Assembly: GCF_018326305.1 (NCBI RefSeq)
Contig: NZ_AP023415.1
Coordinates: 496,001 to 560,000, forward strand
Reading direction: 5' to 3'
DNA: 64,000 nucleotides
From: Vescimonas fastidiosa
Lineage (GTDB): Bacteria > Bacillota > Clostridia > Oscillospirales > Oscillospiraceae
The notes beneath the pieces are model-generated. The model worked only from the letters and a program-made list of their open reading frames with translations, was not told the origin of the DNA and did no database searches. A program made the translations under genes and the position numbers. This document shows positions 1 to 7,319 of this stretch, piece by piece; position 1 is the first letter of the stretch, and every line of letters begins with the position of its first letter.

Positions 1-78
1 CTGAAAAAGATCCGGCAGGCGTTCGACTGCAGGCGGTGCGGCGGTCATAAGGGCCGACACACCCCCTGTCCAAGCTAA
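1..78 (+). CDS. Possible C-terminal end of an unknown protein (partial)
   Basis: Frame 1 is open from the window edge to a TAA at 76-78 and would encode a short basic tail with three cysteines (C-x2-C, then one more near the end). Frame 3 is also open until about base 50, so the frame is not certain. A strong terminator follows within 30 bases, which supports a gene ending here on the plus strand. No function can be assigned from 25 residues. Confidence 0.3.
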   Translation: MKKIRQAFDCRRCGGHKGRHTPCPS

Positions 79-103
79 CGGAACAACCATCATGTCGAAA
101 GCG

Positions 104-138
104 GGAGAGATTGCTGTATCGCAATCTCTCCTTTTTTC
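104..138 (+). terminator. Rho-independent terminator
   Basis: A perfect 11-bp stem (104-114 with 121-131) closes a 6-base loop and is followed directly by a run of six T. It would end transcription coming from the left edge of the window. Confidence 0.85.
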
Positions 139-173
139 TGCCGTGATCTCCCGGCTTATCCGCAGATTGAAAC

Positions 174-207
174 GAACACCCATCGGTCGGCTACCGGGTG
201 GGTGTTC
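174..207. other. Inverted repeat upstream of the secreted repeat protein
   Basis: A 9-bp perfect arm (174-182 with 199-207) is extended inward by a 4-bp arm (184-187 with 193-196). There is no T run on either side, so it is not a typical terminator. It may be a 5' structure or operator for the gene that starts at 348. Confidence 0.4.
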
Positions 208-347
208 ATTGTATAACACAGGCGCTGTGACGAATTTGTGACACTTTCCCTGCACTTTCGCGGGAGAATTTCAATGCAGCTTCTGGTATGCTACAGACAA
301 GGTTAATACACAACCACAAATACTTCAAAAAAGGAGCGTAACATACC

Positions 348-1085
348 ATGAAAAAGAAAACGATTTGGAGCCTTGTATTGGCACTGGCGTTGGTGGTAAC
401 AGCCATCGGCACAGCAACCTCCGCCTTTGCCGCCACATCCGCACCAATGGAGCCTGTTACTAAAATTGCAACCGAGAACGAGGACGCCATCTGGGAGCAG
501 ATCGAGGCGGTGGAAGAGAAGAGCGACGCCATCTTCCAAAGAAACGCAGTACTGTGGGAAAAGCTGGACGAAATCTGCAACGCCCTGCCTGACGACTACG
601 ACTTCACAAACTTTGACGAGGCGGCATTTATCCGCAGCAGCAACGCCCTGACGGAAGCGGAGAAGGAAACGCTTCTGGCAGATATCAAGGAGCTGAACGA
701 GCTGGACGCCCAAATGGAGGCGCTGTATGAGAAGCTGCCCGACTGCGACAATATGCCGCTTTACGAGAAGGCACTGGAAAAGGCCGACCCCAAGGTGCTG
801 GATGAGATCGACACCCTGGAGCAGGAGTATGACCGCGTCTGCGAAAAGCACGCCGACCTGTGGGACAAGGTAGATGAAGCGTACTTTGATCTGCCGGACG
901 ACTATGACTACGACAACTACGATGAAGCAGCCTTCATCCGCAGCCTGGGCTTCCTGACCGACGCGGAAAAGGACGCGCTGATCGCCGACTACAACCGTCT
1001 GGTAGAGCTTGATAACCAGCTGTGCAAGCTGTACGACACCATTTGGGGCAACGCCGGCTGCGAAAGCGGCATCTGCCCCCTTTGA
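348..1085 (+). CDS. Secreted two-repeat acidic helical protein, function unknown
   Basis: A 245-residue protein with a clear Sec signal peptide: KKK at the start, a hydrophobic core over residues 7-22, and a likely cleavage after AFA near residue 28. The mature part is an internal duplication. The block PDDYDFTNFDEAAFIRS (81-97) recurs as PDDYDYDNYDEAAFIRS (183-199), exactly 102 residues apart. Each copy is followed by LT-x-AEK and a long charged helix. Six cysteines are present. The start is fixed by AAAGGAG eleven bases upstream. It sits directly before a two-component system on the same strand. The LT-x-x-x motifs and the position beside an envelope-type sensor recall Spy/CpxP-like stress proteins, but that is only analogy. 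No family was recognised. Confidence 0.75.
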   Translation: MKKKTIWSLVLALALVVTAIGTATSAFAATSAPMEPVTKIATENEDAIWEQIEAVEEKSDAIFQRNAVLWEKLDEICNALPDDYDFTNFDEAAFIRSSNALTEAEKETLLADIKELNELDAQMEALYEKLPDCDNMPLYEKALEKADPKVLDEIDTLEQEYDRVCEKHADLWDKVDEAYFDLPDDYDYDNYDEAAFIRSLGFLTDAEKDALIADYNRLVELDNQLCKLYDTIWGNAGCESGICPL

Positions 1086-1123
1086 CGGAAAGGCGGTTTT
1101 CTGATATGATTAACTAAATACGA

Positions 1124-1156
1124 CGCCGATGCTGCGCCTGTGCGCAGCATTTGGCG
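1124..1156 (+). other. Hairpin between the secreted protein and the response regulator
   Basis: Arms around 1124-1137 and 1142-1156 form a GC-rich stem containing the pair ATGCTGCGC/GCGCAGCAT. Only a weak CTTTCT follows. It could be a partial terminator that lowers expression of the two-component genes relative to the secreted protein. Confidence 0.4.
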
Positions 1157-1176
1157 CTGCTTTCTAGGGGGTCACC

Positions 1177-1878
1177 ATGGGACATTCCATCTATTTGGCG
1201 GACGATGAAAAGAGCATCCGGGAACTGCTCCATAGCTTCCTCGCAAGCGACGGATATACCGTGCGCTCCTTTGAAAGCGGTGACGCGCTGCTGGAGGCAT
1301 TCCGTCAGGAGCCTGCGGAGCTGGTCATACTGGACATTATGATGCCCGGCACGGACGGCCTTGCCGTGTGCCGGGAGCTACGCTCTGTTTCCGATATCCC
1401 CATTATCCTGCTTACGGCCAAGGACAGCGAGCTGGACTATGTCATGGGCATCAGTCAGGGCAGTGACGATTACCTCACCAAGCCCTTTCGCCCCACCATA
1501 CTGCTCATGAAGGTGAGAGCCCTGCTGCGCCGGGTGGAGATGGACAGGGGGAAAACAGCGGCGGCAGTAGATGAATTGCGCTATGGGGATCTCCGCTATT
1601 CCGCTACGGAAAATGCTGTCTTTTGCGGAAGCACGATCGTGGCACTGACCCAGACCGAGCTGCGGCTGCTCAGCTATATGCTGAAGCAGCCGGAAAAGGC
1701 CTATTCCCGCGAGGAACTGCTCAGCGCGGTGTGGGGCTTCGACTCGGAGGTGGAGACCCGCGTGACCGACGAAACCCTGCGCCGTATCCGAAAAAAGCTG
1801 CTGCAAGCGGGCAGCACCGTCAGCGTAAGCACCATATGGGGCTTTGGCTATAAGCTGAAGGGAGCGGAGCACACATGA
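1177..1878 (+). CDS. OmpR/PhoB-family response regulator
   Basis: A 233-residue two-domain regulator. The receiver domain (about 5-118) has the acidic pair D9-D10, the phospho-acceptor D53 in LVILDIMMPG, and the conserved lysine in the TKPF motif. The C-terminal winged helix (about 135-230) ends in the usual VSTIWGFGYKL hairpin. The ATG follows TAGGGGGT at good spacing. Its stop overlaps the start of the sensor kinase (ATGA), so the two are co-translated. The likely targets are the flanking genes, because the secreted repeat protein lies directly upstream. The cognate signal is unknown. Confidence 0.93.
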   Translation: MGHSIYLADDEKSIRELLHSFLASDGYTVRSFESGDALLEAFRQEPAELVILDIMMPGTDGLAVCRELRSVSDIPIILLTAKDSELDYVMGISQGSDDYLTKPFRPTILLMKVRALLRRVEMDRGKTAAAVDELRYGDLRYSATENAVFCGSTIVALTQTELRLLSYMLKQPEKAYSREELLSAVWGFDSEVETRVTDETLRRIRKKLLQAGSTVSVSTIWGFGYKLKGAEHT

Positions 1879-3086
1879 AAAACATCAAGCTGCGGATCGT
1901 GTATCTGATCCTCGGTGCGGCACTGCTGCTCTTTGCACTGTTCATGCTGGCGGTGAACCTCATCATACCTGCCCACTTTGTGAGTGAGGCAAAAAAGGCG
2001 CTCATCAGCGAGGCACAGTACCAGAACCGCACCATCCCCTATACCGACGAAGAACCGATCTATGACGAGGGCGAGGAGGAGGGGAATTTCTTTACCCCCA
2101 GCATCGTCTTTTTGGAACTGGATGACGGATACCGACCTAACACATGGAACCGGGATACCTATCGCCTGGAGAAAAAATTGCTGGAATATTGTGCCGGACG
2201 GGATATTGCACTCAATCAATGCTATACCTTCAAAACGGACAGGCATCACCTGATATTCATGTCCGTGCAGGAGGATTACGGCGATGGGGAGGAACCCTAC
2301 TCCTATATCATGTACATAGACATCGGCCCCATCACCCGCTATATCGTGACGCTGAACTGGGCGTTCTTTGGGGTGCTGCTGGCGATCTCCTCCGTCATGT
2401 GCCTGCTGGGGTTCCGGTTTGGCAGGGATATTGAGAAGGAAGCGGAGCGGCAGCAGACCTTCTTCCAGAATGCCTCCCACGAGCTGAAAACACCGCTGAT
2501 GGCGATACAGGGCTATGCGGAGGGCATACAGGCGGGCGTAATGGATGCGGGTGGCGCTGCGGAGGTGATCCTGGAGGAAAGCGACCGCATGACGGAGCTG
2601 GTGGAAGAGCTCCTGGACATCTCGAAAATCGATATGGGGCGGCAGCAGCTTGTCTTTTCAGAGATGGATATTCGGGAGCTGCTATACGACAGCATACGCG
2701 CCGTGGAGCCGGCAGCCGCCGGCGGCATCGCAATCGTGCCGGATTTCCCCGAGGAGCCCGTTATGGTCAGCTGCGATGATACCCAGCTGCGCAGAGCCGT
2801 TACCAATATCCTGTCCAACGGCGTGCGCTATGCCCGCAGCCAGCTGCGCCTGACCTGCCGCACGGACAAGCGGCATGTGACGATACGGATACAGGACGAC
2901 GGGAACGGCATCGCCGAGGAAGATATTCCCCACATCTTCGACCGCTTTTACATGGGCAAAAGCGGAAAATCCGGCATCGGCCTTGCCCTGACCCGGGAGA
3001 TCATCCACCTGCATAAAGGGACGATCCGCGCTTACAACGGAGACACCGGCGCTGTTTTCGAGATCTCCATTCCGGTGAGCAGATAA
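1875..3086 (+). CDS. Membrane sensor histidine kinase (VanS-like architecture)
   Basis: A 403-residue kinase paired with the preceding regulator. One membrane helix lies near residues 11-33 and a second near 157-180. They enclose an extracellular sensor domain of about 120 residues with an unusually acidic stretch (DEEPIYDEGEEEG). The cytoplasmic part has the H-box NASHELKTPL with phospho-acceptor H202, an N-box (NILSNGVRY), and G-boxes DDGNGI and GIGLAL. No HAMP or PAS domain is obvious between the second helix and the H-box. The acidic sensor region could bind cations or cationic peptides, which is inference only. Confidence 0.92.
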   Translation: MKNIKLRIVYLILGAALLLFALFMLAVNLIIPAHFVSEAKKALISEAQYQNRTIPYTDEEPIYDEGEEEGNFFTPSIVFLELDDGYRPNTWNRDTYRLEKKLLEYCAGRDIALNQCYTFKTDRHHLIFMSVQEDYGDGEEPYSYIMYIDIGPITRYIVTLNWAFFGVLLAISSVMCLLGFRFGRDIEKEAERQQTFFQNASHELKTPLMAIQGYAEGIQAGVMDAGGAAEVILEESDRMTELVEELLDISKIDMGRQQLVFSEMDIRELLYDSIRAVEPAAAGGIAIVPDFPEEPVMVSCDDTQLRRAVTNILSNGVRYARSQLRLTCRTDKRHVTIRIQDDGNGIAEEDIPHIFDRFYMGKSGKSGIGLALTREIIHLHKGTIRAYNGDTGAVFEISIPVSR

Positions 3087-3104
3087 TTCGATGGAGAGCC
3101 TTTT

Positions 3105-3461
3105 GTGCTTGATGTCAGAATGTTGATTTCCCTGCTGGTAGAGGTGATGCTGCTGTCCGTTCTGCTGTTCCAGGACCGATTCAATGGCATGATCGCCCGC
3201 AAAAACACGCTGGCGGGCACAAAGGAATATCATGTCGCATTCGGCGAGGATTCTTATACCGTCGTTACGGCGGCCACCACCTCCACGTTCCGCTATGAAC
3301 TGATCGACGCACTGGCTGAGTCGCAGGACTACATCATCCTTCTGATGAAGAAACGCTATGTGCAGCCTCTGGACAAGCGCACTCTTACCGGCGGGACGGT
3401 GGAGGAATTCAAACGATTTCTTAAGGAGAAGACCGGAAAGATGTTCCGGCGTGTGAAATGA
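3105..3461 (+). CDS. YcxB-like C-terminal domain protein (short)
   Basis: 118 residues. The GTG start at 3105 is preceded by GGAGAG; an ATG at 3120 is an alternative. A short hydrophobic segment (about 7-22) is followed by a beta-rich domain that ends with an aromatic/acidic strand, a DYIILLMKKRY strand and a final helix (VEEFKRFLKEK). This resembles the YcxB-like C-terminal domain. It is shorter than full YcxB proteins, which normally have two membrane segments, so an N-terminal loss is possible. Its stop overlaps the next start by 4 bases. Function is unknown. Confidence 0.6.
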   Translation: MLDVRMLISLLVEVMLLSVLLFQDRFNGMIARKNTLAGTKEYHVAFGEDSYTVVTAATTSTFRYELIDALAESQDYIILLMKKRYVQPLDKRTLTGGTVEEFKRFLKEKTGKMFRRVK

Positions 3462-4222
3462 ACGAATTTACTATAACGCCCTTTCGCGGGCTGCATTTGC
3501 TTCTGCTTTTGCTTACGGCAGCGGCGGTGCTGCTCATATTCTTGCTGCTGCGCGGAAAACCGGAGGCACGTCGCTCCCGGTTTCTGATCGGCGTGTGCCT
3601 TTTTAATCTTGCGCTGTTTACCGTCTACAAGCTCTCGCTGTCCATGGACGCAGCGTATGTCCGTGCCTACTATCCCAATGGCTTCAACATTTTCAATGAG
3701 CTGCCGCTGCACCTATGCAACATCAATCTGTTCCTGATCCCGCTGGGAGTGTGGAAGAGGAACCGCTCGATCATGGGGTTTTCCTTCTTTGTAGCGCCCC
3801 TTGGCGCACTGATGGCGCTGCTCTTCCCGGAGCCGCTGTTCTCCGGCTTTTCGCTGTTCCTGCCGAGAATTTTTGGCTACTATGTGACACACGCTCTCCT
3901 TGTTGTCTGCGGCCTGAGTCTGGCGACGCTGGGCTTTTACCGCCCCGACCCCAAGGATATCCCGCGGATCCTCAAGACCTTTGGCCTGCTTGCCGTAGGC
4001 GCTCATCTTATCAATCTCCTGTTACGCCTCACGCTCTGCCCGGAGGCGAACTACTTCTTTACCTACGGCGCGGAGATCGGTGTGCTCAAGCTGTTTTGGC
4101 GTATCATCCCGGCGCCGCTGCTTTACGGACTGCCGGCACCGCTGATTCTTGCAGGCTATATGTACGCGGTCTGTGCGTTGTCCCGCCTGACGCAAAGGGC
4201 GGAAGAAGTGCCTTTTTCATAG
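3458..4222 (+). CDS. YwaF-like integral membrane protein (TIGR02206 family)
   Basis: 254 residues, highly hydrophobic, with about six or seven membrane helices spread over the full length. The segment LPLHLCNINLFLIPLGVW is the hallmark I associate with the YwaF/TIGR02206 family of small integral membrane proteins, whose function is not established. The ATG overlaps the stop of the preceding gene, so it belongs to the same transcript as the two-component system. Length is normal for the family. Confidence 0.75.
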   Translation: MNEFTITPFRGLHLLLLLLTAAAVLLIFLLLRGKPEARRSRFLIGVCLFNLALFTVYKLSLSMDAAYVRAYYPNGFNIFNELPLHLCNINLFLIPLGVWKRNRSIMGFSFFVAPLGALMALLFPEPLFSGFSLFLPRIFGYYVTHALLVVCGLSLATLGFYRPDPKDIPRILKTFGLLAVGAHLINLLLRLTLCPEANYFFTYGAEIGVLKLFWRIIPAPLLYGLPAPLILAGYMYAVCALSRLTQRAEEVPFS

Positions 4223-4568
4223 ATTGGATAAGTTCCGCAGCAAAAAACAGGAGGATAAGACATTGCTGGATAGAAATGTAAGAGGAATCGGCATCGCTCT
4301 GTGCTTATTGACTCTCTTTCCTCATAGTTGGTGACATGCTGAATTTGGCATTAGGCTCCTTGCGTTCTGCAAAGCTTTTGAAGTTCAAACAGAAAATGCC
4401 CACAGCCAAAGCGGCTGTGGGTATTATCAAATCAGATTGTACGAGCTGACGCTACCTTGTCAATCTCTGCAGGTTCGTAGTTGCGCTCTCCTTCTGTAAA
4501 AGCCCAATATTCTGCCCGGTGTATCCGCACTTGCCAATACGCCCAAAGGGGGCTTGAAGGGGAAATTC
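4223..4568. other. Intergenic region with a possible 23-residue ORF
   Basis: A perfect AGGAGG (4249-4254) precedes a TTG at 4263 that opens a 23-residue frame ending at 4334. The short product is partly hydrophobic. This could be a leader, a small membrane peptide, or the remnant of a deleted gene. Past 4334 only the convergent hairpin at 4399-4421 was seen. Confidence 0.3.
4399..4421. terminator. Hairpin terminator between convergent genes
   Basis: A perfect 9-bp GC-rich stem with a 5-base loop. The flanking T runs are weak on both strands (TATTAT on plus, GCATTTTC on minus). It lies between the YwaF-like gene and the convergent Crp/Fnr gene and probably serves both. Confidence 0.6.
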
Positions 4569-5264
4569 TTAACGCGCAGAAGGAGGAAGACCGTCCGTCT
4601 CTGGCGCCTTGAGAAGAAAGTGGCTTTTATGAAAGTCGAGCAAGCCCTCATCCCGCATTTTTCCAAGCTCCAGCGACAGTCCGCTGCGCTCCACACCGAG
4701 GTAATCCGCAAGCTGCTGGCGGGAGAACGGAATGTCGAACTCGTAGTCGCCCCGGCGCTGCGCCTCGGCGGAAAAATAGGACATCAGCTTTGCCCGCGTG
4801 GTGCGCTGGCCCATATGGGTGAGCTTTTCATTGAGCCGCAGGTTCTTCTCCGCCAGCTCGCCCAGCAGGTTGCGGATGATCCGGCTATGGTGGGAGCAGG
4901 CGGAGGGGCACACGCTCAAAACGCGCCTTATGTGCAGAAACATCACCGTCACCGCGCTCTCCGCCTCCACGCTCACATTCAGCACCGCTCCCGGCGCGCA
5001 GGCGAACACCTCCGCGAAGGTCTGCCCCGGCCCGGCCTTGGAGAGGATGTTGCGGTTTCCCCAGATGTCCTCCTGCACGATGAGGGCACTGCCCGCCAGC
5101 ACAAGGCCCACATCTTCCACCGCGTCTCCGGCGCGGAGCAGGCGGGAGCCTTTTGGAAAGGTGTCGATCCTCGCCCCAAGGCAGGAGAGCATGACGGCAA
5201 GCTCCTCGTCGGAAATGCCGGAGAAAAGCGCCGCCATATGGAGCACCGGAAAAAATTCTTTCAT
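4569..5264 (-). CDS. Crp/Fnr-family transcriptional regulator
   Basis: 231 residues. The N-terminal half is a cyclic-nucleotide-binding-like beta barrel (about 10-130). The C-terminal half is a winged helix whose recognition helix lies in FSRQQLADYLGVERSGLS. No N-terminal cysteine cluster like that of E. coli Fnr is visible, so direct Fe-S sensing is not evident. It is divergent from a ferredoxin-rubredoxin-DUF2249 cluster. This arrangement is common for anaerobe regulators controlling nitrosative or redox stress genes, so that cluster is the likely target. A palindrome in the shared promoter is a good candidate operator. Confidence 0.88.
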   Translation of the reverse strand: MKEFFPVLHMAALFSGISDEELAVMLSCLGARIDTFPKGSRLLRAGDAVEDVGLVLAGSALIVQEDIWGNRNILSKAGPGQTFAEVFACAPGAVLNVSVEAESAVTVMFLHIRRVLSVCPSACSHHSRIIRNLLGELAEKNLRLNEKLTHMGQRTTRAKLMSYFSAEAQRRGDYEFDIPFSRQQLADYLGVERSGLSLELGKMRDEGLLDFHKSHFLLKAPETDGLPPSAR

Positions 5265-5279
5265 AAAAAGCCCTCTTTC

Positions 5280-5321
5280 GTTGAAAATTCAACCGACTTG
5301 TTGCTTTTAGTATAGTACAAT
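5280..5321 (+). promoter_or_regulatory. Divergent promoter with Crp/Fnr-like palindrome
   Basis: The palindrome GTTGAA-AA-TTCAAC occupies 5280-5293 and overlaps a possible -35 (TTCAAC, 5288-5293). It stands 17 bases before TATAGT (5311-5316) in front of the ferredoxin gene. The half-site TTGAA resembles the TTGA of Crp/Fnr boxes. The position over the -35 suggests repression of the redox cluster and perhaps autoregulation. Confidence 0.5.
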
Positions 5322-5351
5322 GAGCGCACAAAAGCAACAGGAGGACCGAAC

Positions 5352-6065
5352 ATGAAACGACGGATCATCGAGATCGACGAGAATAAGTGCAACGGCTGCG
5401 GTGCCTGCGCCGCCGCCTGTCACGAGGGCGCCATCGCCATGGTGGACGGCAAGGCGCGGCTCATGCGGGACGATTACTGCGACGGCTTGGGCGACTGTCT
5501 GCCCACCTGCCCCACCGGGGCCATCACCTTCGTGGAGCGGGAGGCGGCGGCCTATGACGAGCAGGCCGTCATGGAAAATAAGCAGCGGAAAATGCGGAAG
5601 GAGGGCATGACCCTGCCCTGCGGCTGCCCCGGCAGCCAGTCCCGGAATATTCAGCGCCAGGACGCGCCCGCCGTGGAAGTGCCGCAAACCCAGCAGGTGA
5701 GCAGACTCTCCCAGTGGCCGGTGCAGATCAAGCTGGTACCGGTGAACGCCCCATATTTTGACGGCGCGCGGCTCCTGATCGCCGCCGACTGCACCGCCTA
5801 CGCCTACGCCGCCTTTCACGAGCGGTTCATCAAGGGGCACATCACCCTCGTGGGCTGCCCCAAACTGGACAGCGTGGACTATTCCGAAAAGCTGACGGAG
5901 ATCATCCGGGAGAACGATATCAAGAGCGTCACCGTCGTCCGCATGGAGGTACCCTGCTGCGGCGGGCTGGAGATGGCGGCGAAAAAGGCACTCCGGCAGA
6001 GCGGGAAGTTCATTCCGTGGCAGGTCGTCACCGTGACGGTAGACGGCCGGCTGAAGGAGGACTGA
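5352..6065 (+). CDS. 4Fe-4S dicluster ferredoxin-type protein
   Basis: 237 residues. The N-terminal 60 residues hold two cysteine clusters: CNGCGACAAAC, and a second group in YCDGLGDCLPTCP. This is the layout of a 2[4Fe-4S] ferredoxin. A CGCPG motif follows near residue 90. The C-terminal domain (about 115-220) ends with VPCCGG and has conserved cysteines in ADCTAY and VGCPKL, so a third metal site is possible. It is an electron carrier or small reductase of unknown partner. AGGAGG lies close upstream. It is the first gene of a redox cluster with rubredoxin and a DUF2249 protein. Confidence 0.85.
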   Translation: MKRRIIEIDENKCNGCGACAAACHEGAIAMVDGKARLMRDDYCDGLGDCLPTCPTGAITFVEREAAAYDEQAVMENKQRKMRKEGMTLPCGCPGSQSRNIQRQDAPAVEVPQTQQVSRLSQWPVQIKLVPVNAPYFDGARLLIAADCTAYAYAAFHERFIKGHITLVGCPKLDSVDYSEKLTEIIRENDIKSVTVVRMEVPCCGGLEMAAKKALRQSGKFIPWQVVTVTVDGRLKED

Positions 6066-6095
6066 AAAACAGGAGAACACGAAAGGAGACGCATT

Positions 6096-6251
6096 ATGAA
6101 ATACGTTTGCACCGTTTGCGGTTGGGAATACGACGAGAGCGCAGGTTACCCGGAGGGTGGCATCGCCCCCGGTACGCCATGGAGCGAGGTACCGGAGGAT
6201 TTTGAATGCCCCCTGTGCGGCGTGGGTAAGGACAGCTTCGAGGAGGCGTGA
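6096..6251 (+). CDS. Rubredoxin
   Basis: A 51-residue protein starting at the ATG after GAAAGGAGAC. It has both iron-binding knuckles, CTVCG near the N terminus and CPLCG near the C terminus, and the aromatic core residues WEYD and TPW. Length is normal for rubredoxin (50-54 residues). It is a one-electron carrier in anaerobic oxygen or superoxide detoxification and sits between the ferredoxin-type gene and a DUF2249 gene, most likely in one transcript. Confidence 0.93.
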   Translation: MKYVCTVCGWEYDESAGYPEGGIAPGTPWSEVPEDFECPLCGVGKDSFEEA

Positions 6252-6276
6252 GCTTTCTGCAAAAGGAGTAAAGACG

Positions 6277-6609
6277 ATGAGTTATGAAAACTGGAAGGGC
6301 AAAGCACAGTGGTTTCAGACCATGGATGTGCGCCATATACAGGGTAGCTTTTTTGAAGGGCTGAAGAAAAGAGCCGAGGCGTTGGAAGTGGGCGAAGGAT
6401 TACACATCATCCAGACCTTTGAGCCGCATCCACTGTACGCTGTCATGGAGGGCTTGGGCTACGAGCACCACACCGAGCAGCGGGGTGAGGCGGAGTTCCA
6501 TGTCTGGTTCTGCCGTGTGGAGAAGAAGGAAGGCGACAGCTCCGCTCCCTTCAAGCCGCTGGCTCTTTTGAACTATCCCATGATCAAAGTATCTGCATCC
6601 GTCCGATGA
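6277..6609 (+). CDS. DUF2249-domain protein, probably 3'-truncated
   Basis: 110 residues from an ATG after AAAAGGAGT. The DUF2249 signature is seen in the middle (GEGLHIIQTFEPHPLY, then LGYEHH and EFHVWFCRVE). DUF2249 proteins are TusA-like and often stand beside redox genes of this kind. The reading frame runs normally to ALLNYPMI and then ends within eight residues in AT-rich DNA that in another frame encodes a KilA-N domain. I infer that the original C terminus was replaced by recombination near 6582. The remaining DUF2249 fold may still work. Confidence 0.7.
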   Translation: MSYENWKGKAQWFQTMDVRHIQGSFFEGLKKRAEALEVGEGLHIIQTFEPHPLYAVMEGLGYEHHTEQRGEAEFHVWFCRVEKKEGDSSAPFKPLALLNYPMIKVSASVR

Positions 6610-6988
6610 TTATGTTTCATTAACGGAAATAGCAAAAAAATATGATGCAGCCAATCCGAGTTACTTAATACAAAGCTGGCTGAGAAGCCGTAACACGGTT
6701 GAGTTTCTGGCAACATGGGAAAGAAAGCATAATTCGAATTTTAATGAAGATGCTTTTCAAAGAATAACAGTCGATGCCAAAACTCCACAGTTCACCTTGA
6801 CGCCAAAGAAATGGATTGACCTGACAAATGCTATTGGAATAATATCCAAGCAAGGTAAAAGCGGCGGGACAATGGCACATCCGTTTATTGCTTGCGATTT
6901 TGAGATGTGGAATGATGCAGAGTTCAGATTCGAAGTGGTGAGGGCTTTTATCAACTCAAGAACGGAAATTCAAAATGAAATTGAGTAA
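6584..6988 (+). pseudogene. KilA-N domain protein fragment (5'-truncated)
   Basis: Frame 2 is open from 6584 to 6988 and encodes a nearly complete KilA-N domain. It contains DDYVSLTEIAKKY, then SRNTVEFLATWERKHN, then FTLTPKKWIDLTNAIGIISK, then an aromatic helix ending in AFINSR. An in-frame stop at 6581 and the lack of any ATG or GTG before the domain mean that the first strand and the start codon are missing. KilA-N is a DNA-binding domain of phages and bacterial accessory regions. The segment is clearly AT-richer than its neighbours, which supports horizontal origin. Confidence 0.75.
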
Positions 6989-7183
6989 CCGGAGAATAAC
7001 GATGGACAATTCAGAATGATTTCTTAAGTTAAGATTAAGGGGGATTAATCGTGGATAGTATGCCACCAGATAATTGATATCTTCTACCCCTTTCGAGTGT
7101 TCAAATCAAGACAGCGAAAACGCAAAAACATCTCTATTGTCTTGTCTTCACATCAAGAGGCTATAAAAAAGATATGGCCCGTG
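6989..7183. other. AT-rich intergenic remainder of the transferred segment
   Basis: Apart from short frames without supported starts, no gene was recognised. Base composition stays AT-rich like the KilA-N fragment until about 7150. Confidence 0.4.
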
Positions 7184-7215
7184 AAAACCCCGATTTTATC
7201 GGGGGTTTCTTCGTT
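7184..7215 (+). terminator. Rho-independent terminator
   Basis: AAACCCCGAT (7185-7194) pairs with ATCGGGGGTTT (7198-7208) with one bulged G, followed by a T-rich tail. It probably ended the redox operon before the KilA-N segment was inserted, or it arrived with that segment. Confidence 0.7.
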
Positions 7216-7261
7216 TCCGGTATTCGCTTTAGAGAGCCGAAAATGTTTTTTGACAAGAGAA

Positions 7262-7297
7262 AGCGGCTGCCGACGCATTTATGCGCCGGCAGCCGCT
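7262..7297 (-). terminator. Terminator of the oleate hydratase gene
   Basis: A 17-bp stem with one A/C mismatch and a 2-base centre (7262-7278 with 7281-7297). On the minus strand it is followed by TTTCTCTT. It lies 22 bases after the oleate hydratase stop. Confidence 0.7.
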
Positions 7298-7319
7298 CTT
7301 GGATTTTCCGTTATTTAAG

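Noticed and set aside
7097..7318. Possible 73-residue gene after the KilA-N fragment
   Set aside because: It runs through two hairpins, including the oleate hydratase terminator, and has no ribosome site or recognisable motif.
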